NCBI GenBank assembly: GCA_951802425.1
Contig: OX637803.1
Coordinates: 496,001-560,000, forward strand
Direction: 5' to 3'
Source: Clavaria fumosa
Taxonomy: Eukaryota > Basidiomycota > Agaricomycetes > Agaricales > Clavariaceae
Length of the DNA stretch: 64,000 bases
The stretch's first letter is position 1, and the number at the start of each line of letters is the position of its first letter. A program made the translations under genes and the position numbers. Below are positions 36,300 through 46,620 of this stretch, one piece after another. The notes beneath the pieces were generated by a model, which saw only the letters and a program-made list of their open reading frames with translations, searched no databases and was not told the origin of the DNA.

Positions 36300-36622
36300 G
36301 AGAACTTCGCACTGGAAGGATTCGTCTTCCCACCTTTAAGGTCGCAAGTCATCCCTCCTGAGAGTTTCACCAGCCACCCATCGATTGAGCAGAACCTCTA
36401 TCGGTTCGAGTATTACCAAAGGTATACGAGGACTTGGATAAAGGACCGACTACTCCGAGCCAATCCCCAGACTTATTACCAGACACTCCGACTACTGCAG
36501 GAGTATTCCTTGCACATCGAGAGACAAGTCCGCCAGGACTATCGACTAGCATTAGAAACTGAACAGACCCTTCACTCTACCCTTGCACACCAAAGGGGTT
36601 TTGCTGTCACCAGCCCGACAAT
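36300..36622 (+). pseudogene. Charged open frame at the right end of N4
   Basis: The frame is open from at least 36219 to the N4 border and beyond, without a clear ATG. It reads NFALEGFVFPPLRSQ, then YRFEYYQRYTRTWIKDRLLR and HIERQVRQDYRLALETEQ, an Arg/Gln/Tyr-rich helical composition like the N-terminal part of some gypsy gag proteins. It lies downstream of the TATA box, as a gag start would. Family not established. Confidence 0.35.
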
Positions 36623-36638
36623 TATCCTTACAGCGCCC

Positions 36639-36793
36639 ACAGATCCTGAGGCCGCAGGTCCACACCATGGAAAGCCAGGTACGTAGTGCAGAGGACTATG
36701 AGAATGAGATCACACTGCTCTGAGACTGCCTGGAGTTGCTCAAGAGAGAGAAGAGGGCTCCTGTTGAGGAGCCGGATTTTGGAGATGAGGCCC
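36639..36793 (+). pseudogene. N2 gag, C-terminal part after N3
   Basis: It continues the N2 gag frame after one copy of the GCGC duplication: PQILRPQVHTMESQVRS then EDYENEITLL, a TGA near 36721, and KREKRAPVEEPDFGDEA. N1 gag has the same order (RPQVRTMAPAQMEVEEYENEL), which confirms the join. The pol frame begins in another register near 36795. Confidence 0.8.
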
Positions 36794-36794
36794 A

Positions 36795-39700
36795 GTGAGT
36801 CCAAACTGGAGTCTCAGGAGTAGATATCCCAGCCCCCCTCCCATCCCTGTACCTGCAGCTAGTATCCTGAAATACACTATCTTGCAGCAGAGACACACCT
36901 GGATTGGGGCTGAGGTGAAGGACAAAGCGGAAACGGAAACCACTAAGAGTGAAATACCAAAAAGAGAAAAGGGGACTAGCAGCAAAGTGGAGCTGACAAA
37001 GCACCTTGCAGAGGTGCTGAAGGACACCCTATTGCATATGCCCCGAGAGCTCTCCATCCAGGTGCACCTGGAGGCTCTCAGCACTGGCAAAGGGGCAACT
37101 ACAAAAGCCCTTGTTGACTCAGGCTGCACCAACTGCTTTATGGACTTGGAGTGGGCAAAAAAAGTGGGACTGGAACCATCTCCCTTGCTGAATCCAATCA
37201 CCATGTATAATGTGGATGGAACACAGAACAGGGATGGTAAGATCTGGTATGGGATGGAGCTGCTTGTGATGGTTGGTGACCACCAGGAGCAGATCCACTT
37301 CCTGCTAGGGAAGACCCAGTCCCACATGGCGATCCTTGGGCATGATTGGCTAAAGCATCATAACCCAGAGATTGAGTGGGTGAAAGCTGAAGTAAGGCTC
37401 ACCCGCTGCCCCAACACCTGTGCCTCCTCCCCACACAGCCACTGGCCCCCTGCCTGACCCTTGGTTCCACCAAAAGCAAGTACCCTGGCCTCAGCCAGTA
37501 TCCTGGACACCCATTTTCCCAACACTGGCCCTACCCCTGATTGGCCCAGCCGCTACCCTTTGGTTTTTAGTGAAGCAAAGTGGGATGAGCTTCCCCGCTC
37601 CTGCCCTGACTTTGATATCAAAATCGAGTTTAAAACAGACCCTGGACACCTCTCCTCTAAGCTATACTCTCTAACATGAGAAGAGATGGTGGAGATGTAT
37701 TACTGGGTGGATGAGCAGCTAGCTTCTGGACAAATCCGACCTTTGAAGTCCCCGTACACAAGCCCCTTCTTCTTCAAACATGAGAAGGACAAGCTGCGGC
37801 CGATTATCGATTACTCTAGGCTGAACTCACATCTAATCAAAGACAAGTACCCCCTCCCCCTCATCCGAGACACCGTGGATGTGTTAAAGGGGGCGACCAT
37901 CTATTCCAAGATTGATGCAAAGGGAGGTTTCCCATTGATGCAGGTCTGGCCAGAACATCAGCACTGCTGCACTTTCCTAATGCCTCGTGGACTCTTCGAA
38001 CTGGCAGTTATGTGGTTTGGGCTGCAGAATGCACCTGCAACCTTCCAGCACTTCATGAACCATGTGTTGAGGGAAGAGATTGCAGGGGGGCATGTCTGAG
38101 CCTATGTCGACAATGTTACAGTGTTTGCAGAGGATTTGGCTACACATCGGTATTGGATGGATTGGGTCTTGAGGAAGTTTGGGGAGAATGGGCTGTGTCT
38201 CAGACTCAGCAAGTGCAAGTTTGAGAAGAGTGAGGTCTTCTTCCTGGGGATGAAGATCTCCCACAACCATCTGGAGCATGACCCAGCTAAAGGCGCAGCA
38301 ATCCATAACTGGCCCAGACCAAAGAATGTGAAAGAGGTACAAAGATTCAATGGGATGCTGAACTACCTCTGCCAGCACATCCTGAACCTCTCTGCCCAGG
38401 CAAAGCCACTCTTCCGGCTGACAGGGAAGGTCCCGTGGAGATGGGAGGAGGAGGAGGAAGCAGCCTTCCAAGATCTCTGCCTGGCACTAGTATCAGCCCT
38501 GGTCTTGGCTCTACCACAAGACAAAGGGAGATGGAAGGTAGAAACGGATGCAAGCAACTTGGCAACTGGAGGAGTTCTCTTGCAGCAGCAGGTGGATGGG
38601 ACTTGGAGAGTTGTAGACTATATCTCCAAAGCCCTCACCGCAGCTGAGAAGAATTATGATGTGTACGACAAGGACTTCCTGGCTGTAATCCGGGCACTAT
38701 GCGAGTGGCAGGCTTACCTGATTGGGGTGGAAGAGACCATCAAAATCTGGATGGACCATGCTGACCTCCAGTACTTCCAGAAGCCCCAGAAGTTGAAACC
38801 AAGGCAGGTCCGTTGGGTTGGAGAGCTCCAGTGCTTTGACTTCGAGATCAAGTACTGTACTGGGAAGTCAAACACAAAAGCTGATGCACTCTCATGGAGG
38901 CCAGATTATGGAGAGATGGTGGAGGAGGATGCACCAGTACAGGTCTTCCCAGAGGCTGAGACCTGGACATTGTTCACATTGGAGATGGAGACGCTACTCC
39001 AGAAAAACAGTGCGGTACATGTGCAGAAGCCAGAGGAGCTTGATGATGAGTGGACGAGAGATCGGATGGGACTCTGGCAGAAGGCAGAAATTATATGGGT
39101 GCCTCCAGAAGCACGTGAGGCAGTGCTCACCTTTGAGCATGACCTCCCCATCACAGGGCACCCTGGTCCATGGAAGCTGAGGGCAGCTCTGTTGAGGTCC
39201 TACTGGTGGGTGGGCATGGTGAAGGATTCCAATCGGTATGCAGGTGGATGTGAGACATGCCAACAAATCAAGCCTGATCATACCAGGCGTGCTGCTCCGC
39301 TCCATCCGCACCCTGTCCCTGAGAGCCCCTGGGCAGTCATCTCTTGGGACATTGTTGGGCCTTTTCCCCTCTCATGTGGTCACAATGCAATCCTTGTCAT
39401 TGTCAACAAGTTTACAAAACGAACTCTCATCAAAGCTATTGGCCTTGACCTCACGGGACTTGGTGCTGCTCGGATCCTTCAAGACCAGGTCTTCCGCGAC
39501 CATGGAGTCCCGCAGAAAGTTGTGAGTGACCAGGGAACCCAATTCATGTCCAGATTCATGAGGGAGTTCTATGGGATGATTGGGGTTAAGGTGAACCTGA
39601 GCACTGCCTTCCACCCACAAACAGATGGACAGACAGAGCAGGTCAATCAGGAGGTTGAAGTGTATCTCTGGGCCTATGTTGACCATCTGCAGGATGATTG

Positions 39701-40406
39701 GGCAGAGTGGCTATCCACAGCCGAGTTCGCACTCAATAACCATGAGCACTCGGCCACCGGATTCACACCTTTCTATCTGGAGTATGGCCAGCACCCTTGG
39801 AATGGCGGTATCCAGCCACCTTCTGAGGTGAACCCTGCAGCAGACAAGTGGATGGCCAAGCTTACAGAATCCCGAAGAGCAGCCAGGGAAGCAATGGGGA
39901 AGGTGGCAGCAGATGCGATGAAGGCCAGCTATGATAAGGGAAAGTGCCCGAGTCGTGAATACTCAAAGGGGGACTTAGTCTGGCTGGATACTTGGAACCT
40001 GAAAATGGATCGACCATCCAAGAAGCTTGACAACAAGCAGGCTGGACCCTTCACTATTGAAGAGAAGGTTGGACCAGCAGTGTACCAACTCAAGCTCCCC
40101 CGAGCATGGCACATTCACTGGGTTTTCAATGAGTTGCTACTCACCCCATATATTGCCCCCTCTTTTCCTTCCCAGAACTTGCCTCCACCCCCACCCCCCA
40201 CGATTGACAATGACCACTTGGAGTATGATGTGGAGGCAATTCTTGATGTCAAGAAGGTTGGATGGGGAGTGAAGTATTTGGTGAAGTGGTTGGGATACCC
40301 TGCAGAGGAGAACACCTGGGAACCTCGTCACAACCTCACTAATGTTGCACTGTTGCTCCAGGACTTCTTCCAGCAATACCCTGACAAGGCGAAGTTGGCA
40401 GGTTGA
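36795..40406 (+). pseudogene. N2 pol: nearly continuous chromovirus polyprotein with three TGA stops
   Basis: One reading frame of about 1,200 codons runs from the protease to the chromodomain, broken only by TGA at 37455-37457, 37677-37679 and 38097-38099, with no frameshift. Protease: LVDSGCTNCFMD (37110-37145). RT: DYSRLNSHLIKDKYPLPLIR; the catalytic box is YVDN (38103-38114), the second Asp replaced. RNase H: KVETDASNLATGGVLLQQQ near 38540. Integrase: HDLPITGHPG to CETCQQIKP, SWDIVGPFP, SDQGTQF and DGQTEQVNQEVE. Chromodomain: YDVEAILDVKKVGWGVKYLV (about 40224-40283) with WLGYPAEENTWEP. The TGA codons and Asp-to-Asn change fit C-to-T or G-to-A decay. Confidence 0.92.
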
Positions 40407-40432
40407 GACACCCAGCCTTAAGAGGGGGGTGA

Positions 40433-40736
40433 TGTCAGGATTGCTTACATAAGCAGGCTGGAAAGGCCAAGAAAGGATTGCAAAAGAGTTGTGGGAAGAT
40501 TGCAGATGAGTCATGTGACCCGAATGGGTGGCAGATTATGTAATGAGAAAATCACGTGACCCGGGCCTGAGCGCATCATGTGACGCACAGGGTCCGAGTG
40601 TGGGAACACCGGCAACTCCCGAAGTGCTCGCTATATATACTGCATCCTTTTCTTACTTGTGCCCTTTTCCCCTTATGTTAGTATCGTCATCATTGACCTT
40701 ACATTAAGTCGTGTGAGTGTGAGACTAAGTCTGACA
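40433..40736 (+). repeat. 3' LTR of N2
   Basis: 304 bp, TGTCAGGATTGC to AAGTCTGACA, preceded by AAGAGGGGGGTGA. The right flank is TATAT. Confidence 0.92.
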
Positions 40737-40741
40737 TATAT

Positions 40742-42525
40742 TGCGAGCCTGTCATGGAGCAGCACCAATTCATTCTCATATTCTTCCACTTCCATTTGGG
40801 CAGGGGCCATCGTGCGAACCTGTGGCCTTGGGACATAGGGACGAGTGTCCAGGAGGTGGCAGTTGCGGGTGATGTGGCCTACCTGGCCACAATGGGAGCA
40901 TTGATGCTTGGCAGCAGGGCTCGCATCTGGTCCATGATCATCCGGTCACCAGCACCAGTGGGACGGGGCATGATCTGAGGAGCAGGGGTGCGTTGCAGCT
41001 GCTGCAGGGTGGAGGGGAAGCAAGGTACAGGTTGCAGGGGGTTCGGGTTCGGGTATCGGGGTGGTGCGGGGATTGCGTGGGGTTGTTGGAACTGGGGAGG
41101 GGCGGGGCAGCCGGCGTTCTGTTTGTGCACAATAGCGTCAAGTCTCCTCTGTTGAGCATCCAACCTTTTGACCAATCCCTTCCATTTGGCATAGGTAGTT
41201 GGCATTGGGTTGATGCCATAGATGCATGTGGTGAGTCTCCTGTTGAGGTTTAACTCTAGCCAGTGCACCAAGATATTGAAGATATTGGAGTCTCCATTCG
41301 TGTCCAGGTCAGCCTTCCACATCAATGTTTCAAACTGGGCAAAGAACTCTGCAGCTTCCAGGGGGCCCTGTTTCAACTTCGTGATGTCGTTTAAGGCAGT
41401 TGTGGTAATGTTGGGGTCATCGAAGGCCCTTTGCAGGTCCGCGACGAAGTCTTCCCAGGTTCCTGCTACTCCAACATTCAATATTTCATCAGCTCTCATG
41501 TTCACCCACTCTGTGGCAAACCCATCTCCAGTTATCTTACTCAATGCAAAAAGAATCTTGTTCAAGTTGCTGGCATACAGTCCTTGATTCCCCAGGAACT
41601 GTAGTTGGAGGGACCTGAGGAAGGTCTGGAAATTCTTCTTGTTACCATCAAATGGGGTGACAGCTAGGTCCAGCCTCAGCATTTGGGCTGTGGGGACGGG
41701 GTCGGCCATTTTGGGCTCAGGCTTGGGCAGCAGTGAGGGTTCGGGTGGTGATGGACTTGCAGGTTGGGGTCGCAGTTCTGGAGTCGTGGGTGGCTGTGGT
41801 GGTGGTGGTGATGGTGCTGGTCGGACTAGGTGCTCGTCTAAAGTCACGAAGTCTATGGGGGGCTCTGTAGGAACTGGTGGTGCTGGGGGGGATGGGGTTG
41901 ATGGGGCAACAGATGAAGGCAATGGGTCAGTAGTCATGGATGATGAATTGCTCAATTCTGAGGAGGCTAAGCTCAGTCTGGATCTCCACAGAAACGTGTG
42001 TCGGTTTGGGTTCCGGCTTGTTGTTGTCGGAGTTTACGTAGTCCTCGAGGTCATTGAGGTTGATGTCGATGGTGCTGTGGGCTGGGGACCTCATTCCTGA
42101 GGTCGCAGAGTTGGGTAGGGCTGCTCTTAGTGCTTCTCTCAATCTCTCCTCTCGTCTGCTCTGCTCCTGTGCATATAACCTCACGAAATAAGGGGCTAAC
42201 CTTCTCTCCTCCTTGATAATCCAAAGTTCAAATGGTTGTAGCTCTCATGGTCTCAGTACTGCAGTCTCAGTCTCAGGATAGTCCAATTCTGTCAGGGTGT
42301 CCAGGTAGAAGTTCGTTCTTATGTGGCTGTCAAAGTATCTGCTCCAATATTTGTTCTCTCCAAAATCCAGTATGGTGGTAAGCCACTCATCCGTGATGTC
42401 TTCATTACGCGTCGGATATGCCAGGATGATTCTCTCATCATTCTGTTGTGCACGATGGGCAGGGGAATGAGAAAGAAGCTAGGCTGACCAGGATGGGCAG
42501 GGTCAAGGTAGCTGGGGGTGGACAC
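40742..42525 (-). pseudogene. N1 gag remnant
   Basis: The main frame begins at ATG 41937 (MTTDPLPSSVAPSTPSPPAP). It has a Pro-rich N-terminus, capsid segment LRLDLAVTPFDGNKKNFQTF, and KLKQGPLEAAEFFAQFETLM. It stops at 40879, while the CCHC knuckle CSHCGQVGHITRNC (40859-40900) lies in the next frame, so a frameshift separates capsid and knuckle. Upstream frames (42525-42319, 42184-41927) carry charged sequence (LYAQEQSRREERLREALRAA) probably belonging to the original N-terminus. N2 gag has capsid and knuckle in a single frame, so the shift here is more likely decay than programmed. Confidence 0.82.
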
Positions 42526-42533
42526 TGAAATTG

Positions 42534-43092
42534 TGTCAGTCCAAGGTCCTCACAGAAAGTGAGAGGGGAAGTAACTTGATTTCAGCATAAGGGACTAACA
42601 CTACTACATGGGTACTATATATACTAGGGAAGGGGGCTGTGTGGCATGAGTGAGTCATGAGGAAGAAAGTGAGGCTACGTGCACTGAGTTGCGAGGTATA
42701 GGGGAGGTAGATTAGGGTAAATGAGATACTGGAATAGGAAGGCGGCAGGCAGGCACAGATAAGGAGCGTAGACAAGAGAAATGCTTGGCGCGGGCTTGGC
42801 TGCCCAAGGGGAGACCTCAACTAGACCCAATTAGGATTGATTGATTGATGGGACCTGTCAGTTCTGCTGTCATGGATCCGCCTCCATCACGAATTGCAAA
42901 GTGTGGGAAAGGTTGAGAAATGTGGGCACGGACACGTGACAGGCACTTGTTGGAGCCCTGTAGGTGCCAGTGCATGGTCACGAGTATCCCCAAGGTCGCG
43001 GGCAGTCACGTGATCCCATACCCATGTCTCGTCACTAGTTGCTGGTGCACTTTGGAGTTCAATGATGATGGCTTATGTAAGTGATCCTGACA
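42534..43092 (-). repeat. 5' LTR of N1
   Basis: 559 bp, same length as the left copy with no indels. The right flank AGAAG repeats the left flank. Confidence 0.93.
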
Positions 43093-43895
43093 AGAAGTCT
43101 CTGACAGGAATAGTTCGGATATTTTGGTTGATTTGGATTGAGTGTTGTCAAAGGCTCAACAGCCCCACCAGCTGGGGCTCTGTTATTGTGCTGCTCTCAT
43201 TCTGCTGTTATTACAATTCAGTGAGACCTAGTGGTTGCTATTATACAATATATGGACAGTGTTTAAAAATCAATGCCCTTTGTTAGAAACCAGTTAAAAA
43301 CTGGTTAAAACCTCACCCCATTTGTAATTGGCACAAGGTTTTTGGAATGTTTAAACTGCTAATAACTGGTTTTCACCTAGCATACATATGTTCATACATG
43401 ATACACTGAGATTGAAGTGATCAAAATCAGGCTAGATGGTACAGGTGTAAAGAAGTATAAACCAGATACAACTCCCTTTTACCATGCAATTATACTGTAT
43501 CACTGATGAGGATAGTACTTGGAGGGAAAGAGAAGGCTCTATAGCAAGAACAAAGAACAGCACAAAGAAGCGGCTTATACCATTGGAATCCCACTTGCTT
43601 ATTACCCTTAAATCCATGGTTGCAAGCCAGGGAAACCATTACTTAGTTATTAAATCTAGTTCTAGTGTTATAGAAGCCTGTATCTAAGTATTATCGAAAT
43701 TATGCTGGGAATACTTCTTAGTTTAGAAATTTGAATAGACAGAAGTGTAGAGAGGGTATGTAAGGACATACCTGCCAGTTTGTGGGAGGGATGGAGCAGA
43801 TGTGGTTAAGCTACACAGCTGTGACTCATGGGTGCAAGTCTGCAGCACAATGACATTGTGGGGTAGCTGATTGTGATCCAGAGCTTCGCCTGTAC
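43093..43895. other. Gene-free stretch right of N1
   Basis: It begins with the AGAAG duplication and should continue the DNA that N1 interrupted. The joined reading stays open for a while (about 60 codons) but I recognise no domain. A small inverted motif AACCAGTTAAAAACTGGTT (about 43286-43307) is present. Otherwise nothing was supported. Confidence 0.4.
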
Positions 43896-44451
43896 TCAGA
43901 GGTACCCTTCCTTGTCTTTCTCCACTCCCTCCAGCAGGGTTTCCAAAGCCTGCTTGATTTTTAACTTCTCCATCAGGGACAGGGTCTTGTTGATCCAGAA
44001 GAAGTGGTCCAGCAGTAAGACTTGGGCAGGATGGGGAGGCTGGTTGTCATAGTCAGGGTGGCAGGATAGGTGGCATTCAACTTTCCAGAATGGGGAATGA
44101 TCTTGAAATGGAAGAGTGAGAGGAATTGTCTCCACTGATTTTGGCATCTGTTGAGTGGGTTCGGTTTCCAGAAGTATGAGAGGTTCTTGTGGTCCATGTA
44201 GACCTCAAAGTCCTGGCTGAGGAGATAATGTTGCCATTCTTCAAGTGTGTGTACCACCACAAGGAGCTCCAGGTCATAGACATCACAGTTTAATTGGGTG
44301 TCCTGGAACTTGGTGGAAAGGCAATCCACCATTTTCCACACCCTGTCTTGCTGCTGGTACAGAATGGCTGAGGTTGCAACTTCACTGGCATCTGTCTCAA
44401 TCTTCCAAGGCATCCCATCTTGGGGGATCATGACCTGTACTGAGTTCTGTA

Positions 44452-44948
44452 TAGCATCCTGGATATCATGGAACAACTTGGGGGGAGTGGGCCATCACAA
44501 GTGTGGCATGAATGAGTTCTTTTGTACATTTCCTTTTTCATTTCATTTTCTTTCTTTTGATAATTGCATATTTTAGAGGCCTTCAGAAACCATCAGAACA
44601 ATGTATCTTCCCAAAAATTCCAACTCAATCCTGTGCATACACTGCCATAACCAGTGCTCTTCCTCTGCAAGACCTCAGCTGCCCATTTGACATCAATCCA
44701 ACATTTCCATCTGGTTCACATAATGCTCCAGTTGTCCTTCCATCATGGTACCAAATTGTTCCATCACTCTCAATCAATCTAGATGTGAAATGAAAGCTTC
44801 CAAGATAAACAATCCCCTTAAGATTAAGATAAACTTCACCTCCACCAGTATCATATTTGATTCTTGGATTGGTTTCTATGCTGCTTTCAGGATATTCTAG
44901 CATTAATAACTTGGGTGGTTTAGCATCCTGGATATCATGGAACAACTT
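44452..44948. mobile_element. 441-bp insert in T3 flanked by a 28-bp direct duplication
   Basis: TAGCATCCTGGATATCATGG followed by AACAACTT occurs at both 44452-44479 and 44921-44948; the related T2 element has this block once. The insert (44480-44920) reads on the minus strand as a 95-100 residue coding piece with IKYDTGGGEVYLNLKGIVYL and IWYHDGRTTGALCE, ending AVYAQD and a TGA, followed by AT-rich sequence like a 3' untranslated region. There is no poly(A). The piece resembles the C-terminal part of a ubiquitin-hydrolase-like fold as I recall it; this is uncertain. Confidence 0.65.
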
Positions 44949-46537
44949 TAGGGTGGCATCTGTTAATTTAAATTCACCTTTGCCAGTCAGAGTGTGGAGT
45001 GGGGCAGCGATCTTGGCATAGTTCAGGATATACTGATGGTAGTAACTCTCTAGGGCCATGTACCTGTGTGCATCCTTGGCAGACTTTGGAACTGGCCAGT
45101 TATCAATTGCCAAACATCTCTTCTTGCTTTTCTTGGTAGTCCCTTGCTGGATTTTGTTTCCCAGGAAGGTGACTTCTGTCTGCTTGAATTCGCACTTTGA
45201 GGGCTTGACAGTAAGGTGGTTCTCTTGGAGGACTTGGAAAACTTGTGTGGTAAGGTTGCGGAGTTCCTTGCAAGTATCAGAACAGATTAGGATGTCATTG
45301 ATATATACAAAAACCTGACTGGTGGACACAAAATCCTTCAGGGCATTGTCCATGAAAGCCTGAAAGATGGCAGGAGTGTTAGTCACTCCGAAGGACATGA
45401 CTCTGCAAAGTAATTTGGCCATATTCTAATGCTAGCAGCTTCTCACTCTCCTTCAATGCATGGATCCAATCTGAATATCAATCTTTGGGTAGTACCAGAA
45501 CTTCTGCAGGTGGTCATAGATGTTTTGAATGAGAGGGAGGGGGTAGGCAGTCTTGACCATGACTTCATTCAACCATTTGTAGTTGACCACCAGCTGGAGC
45601 TTATCCCCTTCATTTTTGAAGAAAAGGGGGCTGGCCCATGGTGACTGACCAGGGTAGATTCGTCCAGTTGTGAGGTTTTTGTCTAGCCACTTTCAGAGTT
45701 TGTTGTGGTAAGCTTTGGGTGTCAGATAAATCTGGGACCAGTATGGATGGGCACCACCCTCTAGCTGGATATCAAGGTCCACTCCAGAGCAGTGTGGGGG
45801 TAAAATATTGTAAAACTCTTGTCCAAATACTCACAGGAATAGGGCTGGCCAGTCAGGAGAGTTGCTTGCAATGGTACGGACCATAGCTGCACAAGGTTGG
45901 CCATGACAATTTCAGAATTCCAGGGTCCAGGAGCACCAATCAATCATGGGGTTGTGTTTCTGGAGCCAATCATCACTGCACTGTAGGCCCCAAGTTGGGT
46001 GAAAATCACCACACAAAGAACCCTGAAATGTGGTGAATATCAATGGTTTCCTAAGTGAAAATCACCATGACTAGTTGATAATCAAGTGTTTATTGGGTAC
46101 AGAGAATGGGTGATTTTCACTACTTTTATGTCTGAATTCACCCACTGTTCTTTGGGTGAATATCACTACAATACAAGCTAATCTCTAATAGGTGAATTTC
46201 ACTCTATCACAGGTGCCTTTTAAGCTGATCTAATACGTGAATTTTATGTTAGTTTTTGGGTCATCTTAGCCATGATCTTAGGTGTTTTTCACTATCTTTC
46301 ACCACAAGGAATTGCACAAAATTAATTTATTGATGATATCCTGAAACTGTATTGGTTGATAATCAGGTAAATGAAATGGGTTATTTTTGGCACATATATG
46401 ACCAAATTCACCTGCTGCTCTCCAGGTGGATGTCACTGCTATCAAGCACATTTTAATTTGATATTTTAGGTGGCCTCTACATACTTTCAGTGATTTTAAC
46501 TATATCTCCAAGTATTTTTTTAGCCTGTAAATTATGC

Positions 46538-46620
46538 ACTCAGTGGGAGTTGAACCCAAGTGCTCATGGAATTGGACTCAACCCACAACTGCTGTGTTAT
46601 CCATTACACTACAGTCCCCA
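46538..46620 (-). other. tRNA-like segment with pol III box A and box B
   Basis: The minus strand reads CTGTAGTGTAATGGATAACA (box A type, 46593-46612) and, about 40 bases later, GGGTTCAACTCCC (46545-46557), a perfect box B. Spacing suits a tRNA with a long variable arm or small intron. The acceptor stem does not pair convincingly, so a tRNA-derived SINE head or tRNA pseudogene is more likely than a working tRNA. Confidence 0.5.

Larger units (their letters stand above)
34826..36622. mobile_element. N4: 1.8-kb insertion in the right LTR of N3
   Basis: The borders are exact: TGTCATGAAAGC at the left, CCAGCCCGACA at the right, and a 5-bp duplication ATTAT on both sides. TG...CA ends plus a 5-bp duplication are retroviral-type integration hallmarks, but no internal LTR pair was found. 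It could be an unusually long solo LTR, or a non-autonomous or internally deleted element. The plus strand has a TATA motif (GAGTATATAAGACC, about 36193) and, after CTAAGTCTGACA at 36281, an open frame beside it. The minus strand has a CCHC gene fragment. Confidence 0.82.
24979..36634 (-). mobile_element. N3: LTR retrotransposon inserted in N2
   Basis: The left LTR is 24979-25875 (897 bp, TGTAGTAGGC to ATCCTTACA). The right LTR starts at 33941 and is split by N4: 33941-34825 plus 36628-36634 (CCTTACA). The flanks show a 4-bp duplication GCGC (24975-24978, 36635-36638); removing N3 with one copy restores the N2 gag frame. gag-pol lies on the minus strand. Beside the right LTR is a primer site reading TGGAGCCCACCACGAGG on the minus strand (33920-33936). 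The pol family differs from N1/N2: no chromodomain, DQGS protease, FVDD RT. It also carries an antisense spliced gene next to its 3' LTR. Confidence 0.92.
23192..40736 (+). mobile_element. N2: LTR retrotransposon inserted in N1
   Basis: LTRs 23192-23492 (301 bp) and 40433-40736 (304 bp) run TGTCA(A/G)GATTGC to AAGTCTGACA. They are flanked by the 5-bp duplication TATAT (23187-23191 and 40737-40741). A classic polypurine tract AAGAGGGGGGTGA (40420-40432) abuts the right LTR. gag and pol are on the plus strand, opposite to N1. N3 interrupts the gag C-terminus at 24978. Removing N2 rejoins N1 between its gag knuckle region and protease. Confidence 0.93.
18992..43092 (-). mobile_element. N1: outermost nested LTR retrotransposon (chromovirus)
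   Basis: Two 559-bp LTRs (18992-19550 and 42534-43092) run TGTCAG to CTGACA. A perfect 5-bp target duplication AGAAG flanks them at 18987-18991 and 43093-43097. The coding direction is minus: gag at 40.7-42.5 kb, pol at 19.56-23.19 kb. The two halves are separated by N2, which entered between gag and protease. A purine tract (reverse complement of TGGCCCCCTCCTC, 19550-19562) sits at the 3' LTR as expected. LTR copies differ at about 30 sites, all transitions by my reading. Confidence 0.93.

Noticed and set aside
40859..40900. Programmed gag frameshift in N1 before the zinc knuckle
   Set aside because: The sister element N2 has capsid and knuckle in one frame, so the shift in N1 is better explained as a mutation.
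46538..46620. A functional tRNA gene
   Set aside because: Box A and B are good but the acceptor stem does not pair and it lies inside a transposon, so it is listed only as tRNA-like.
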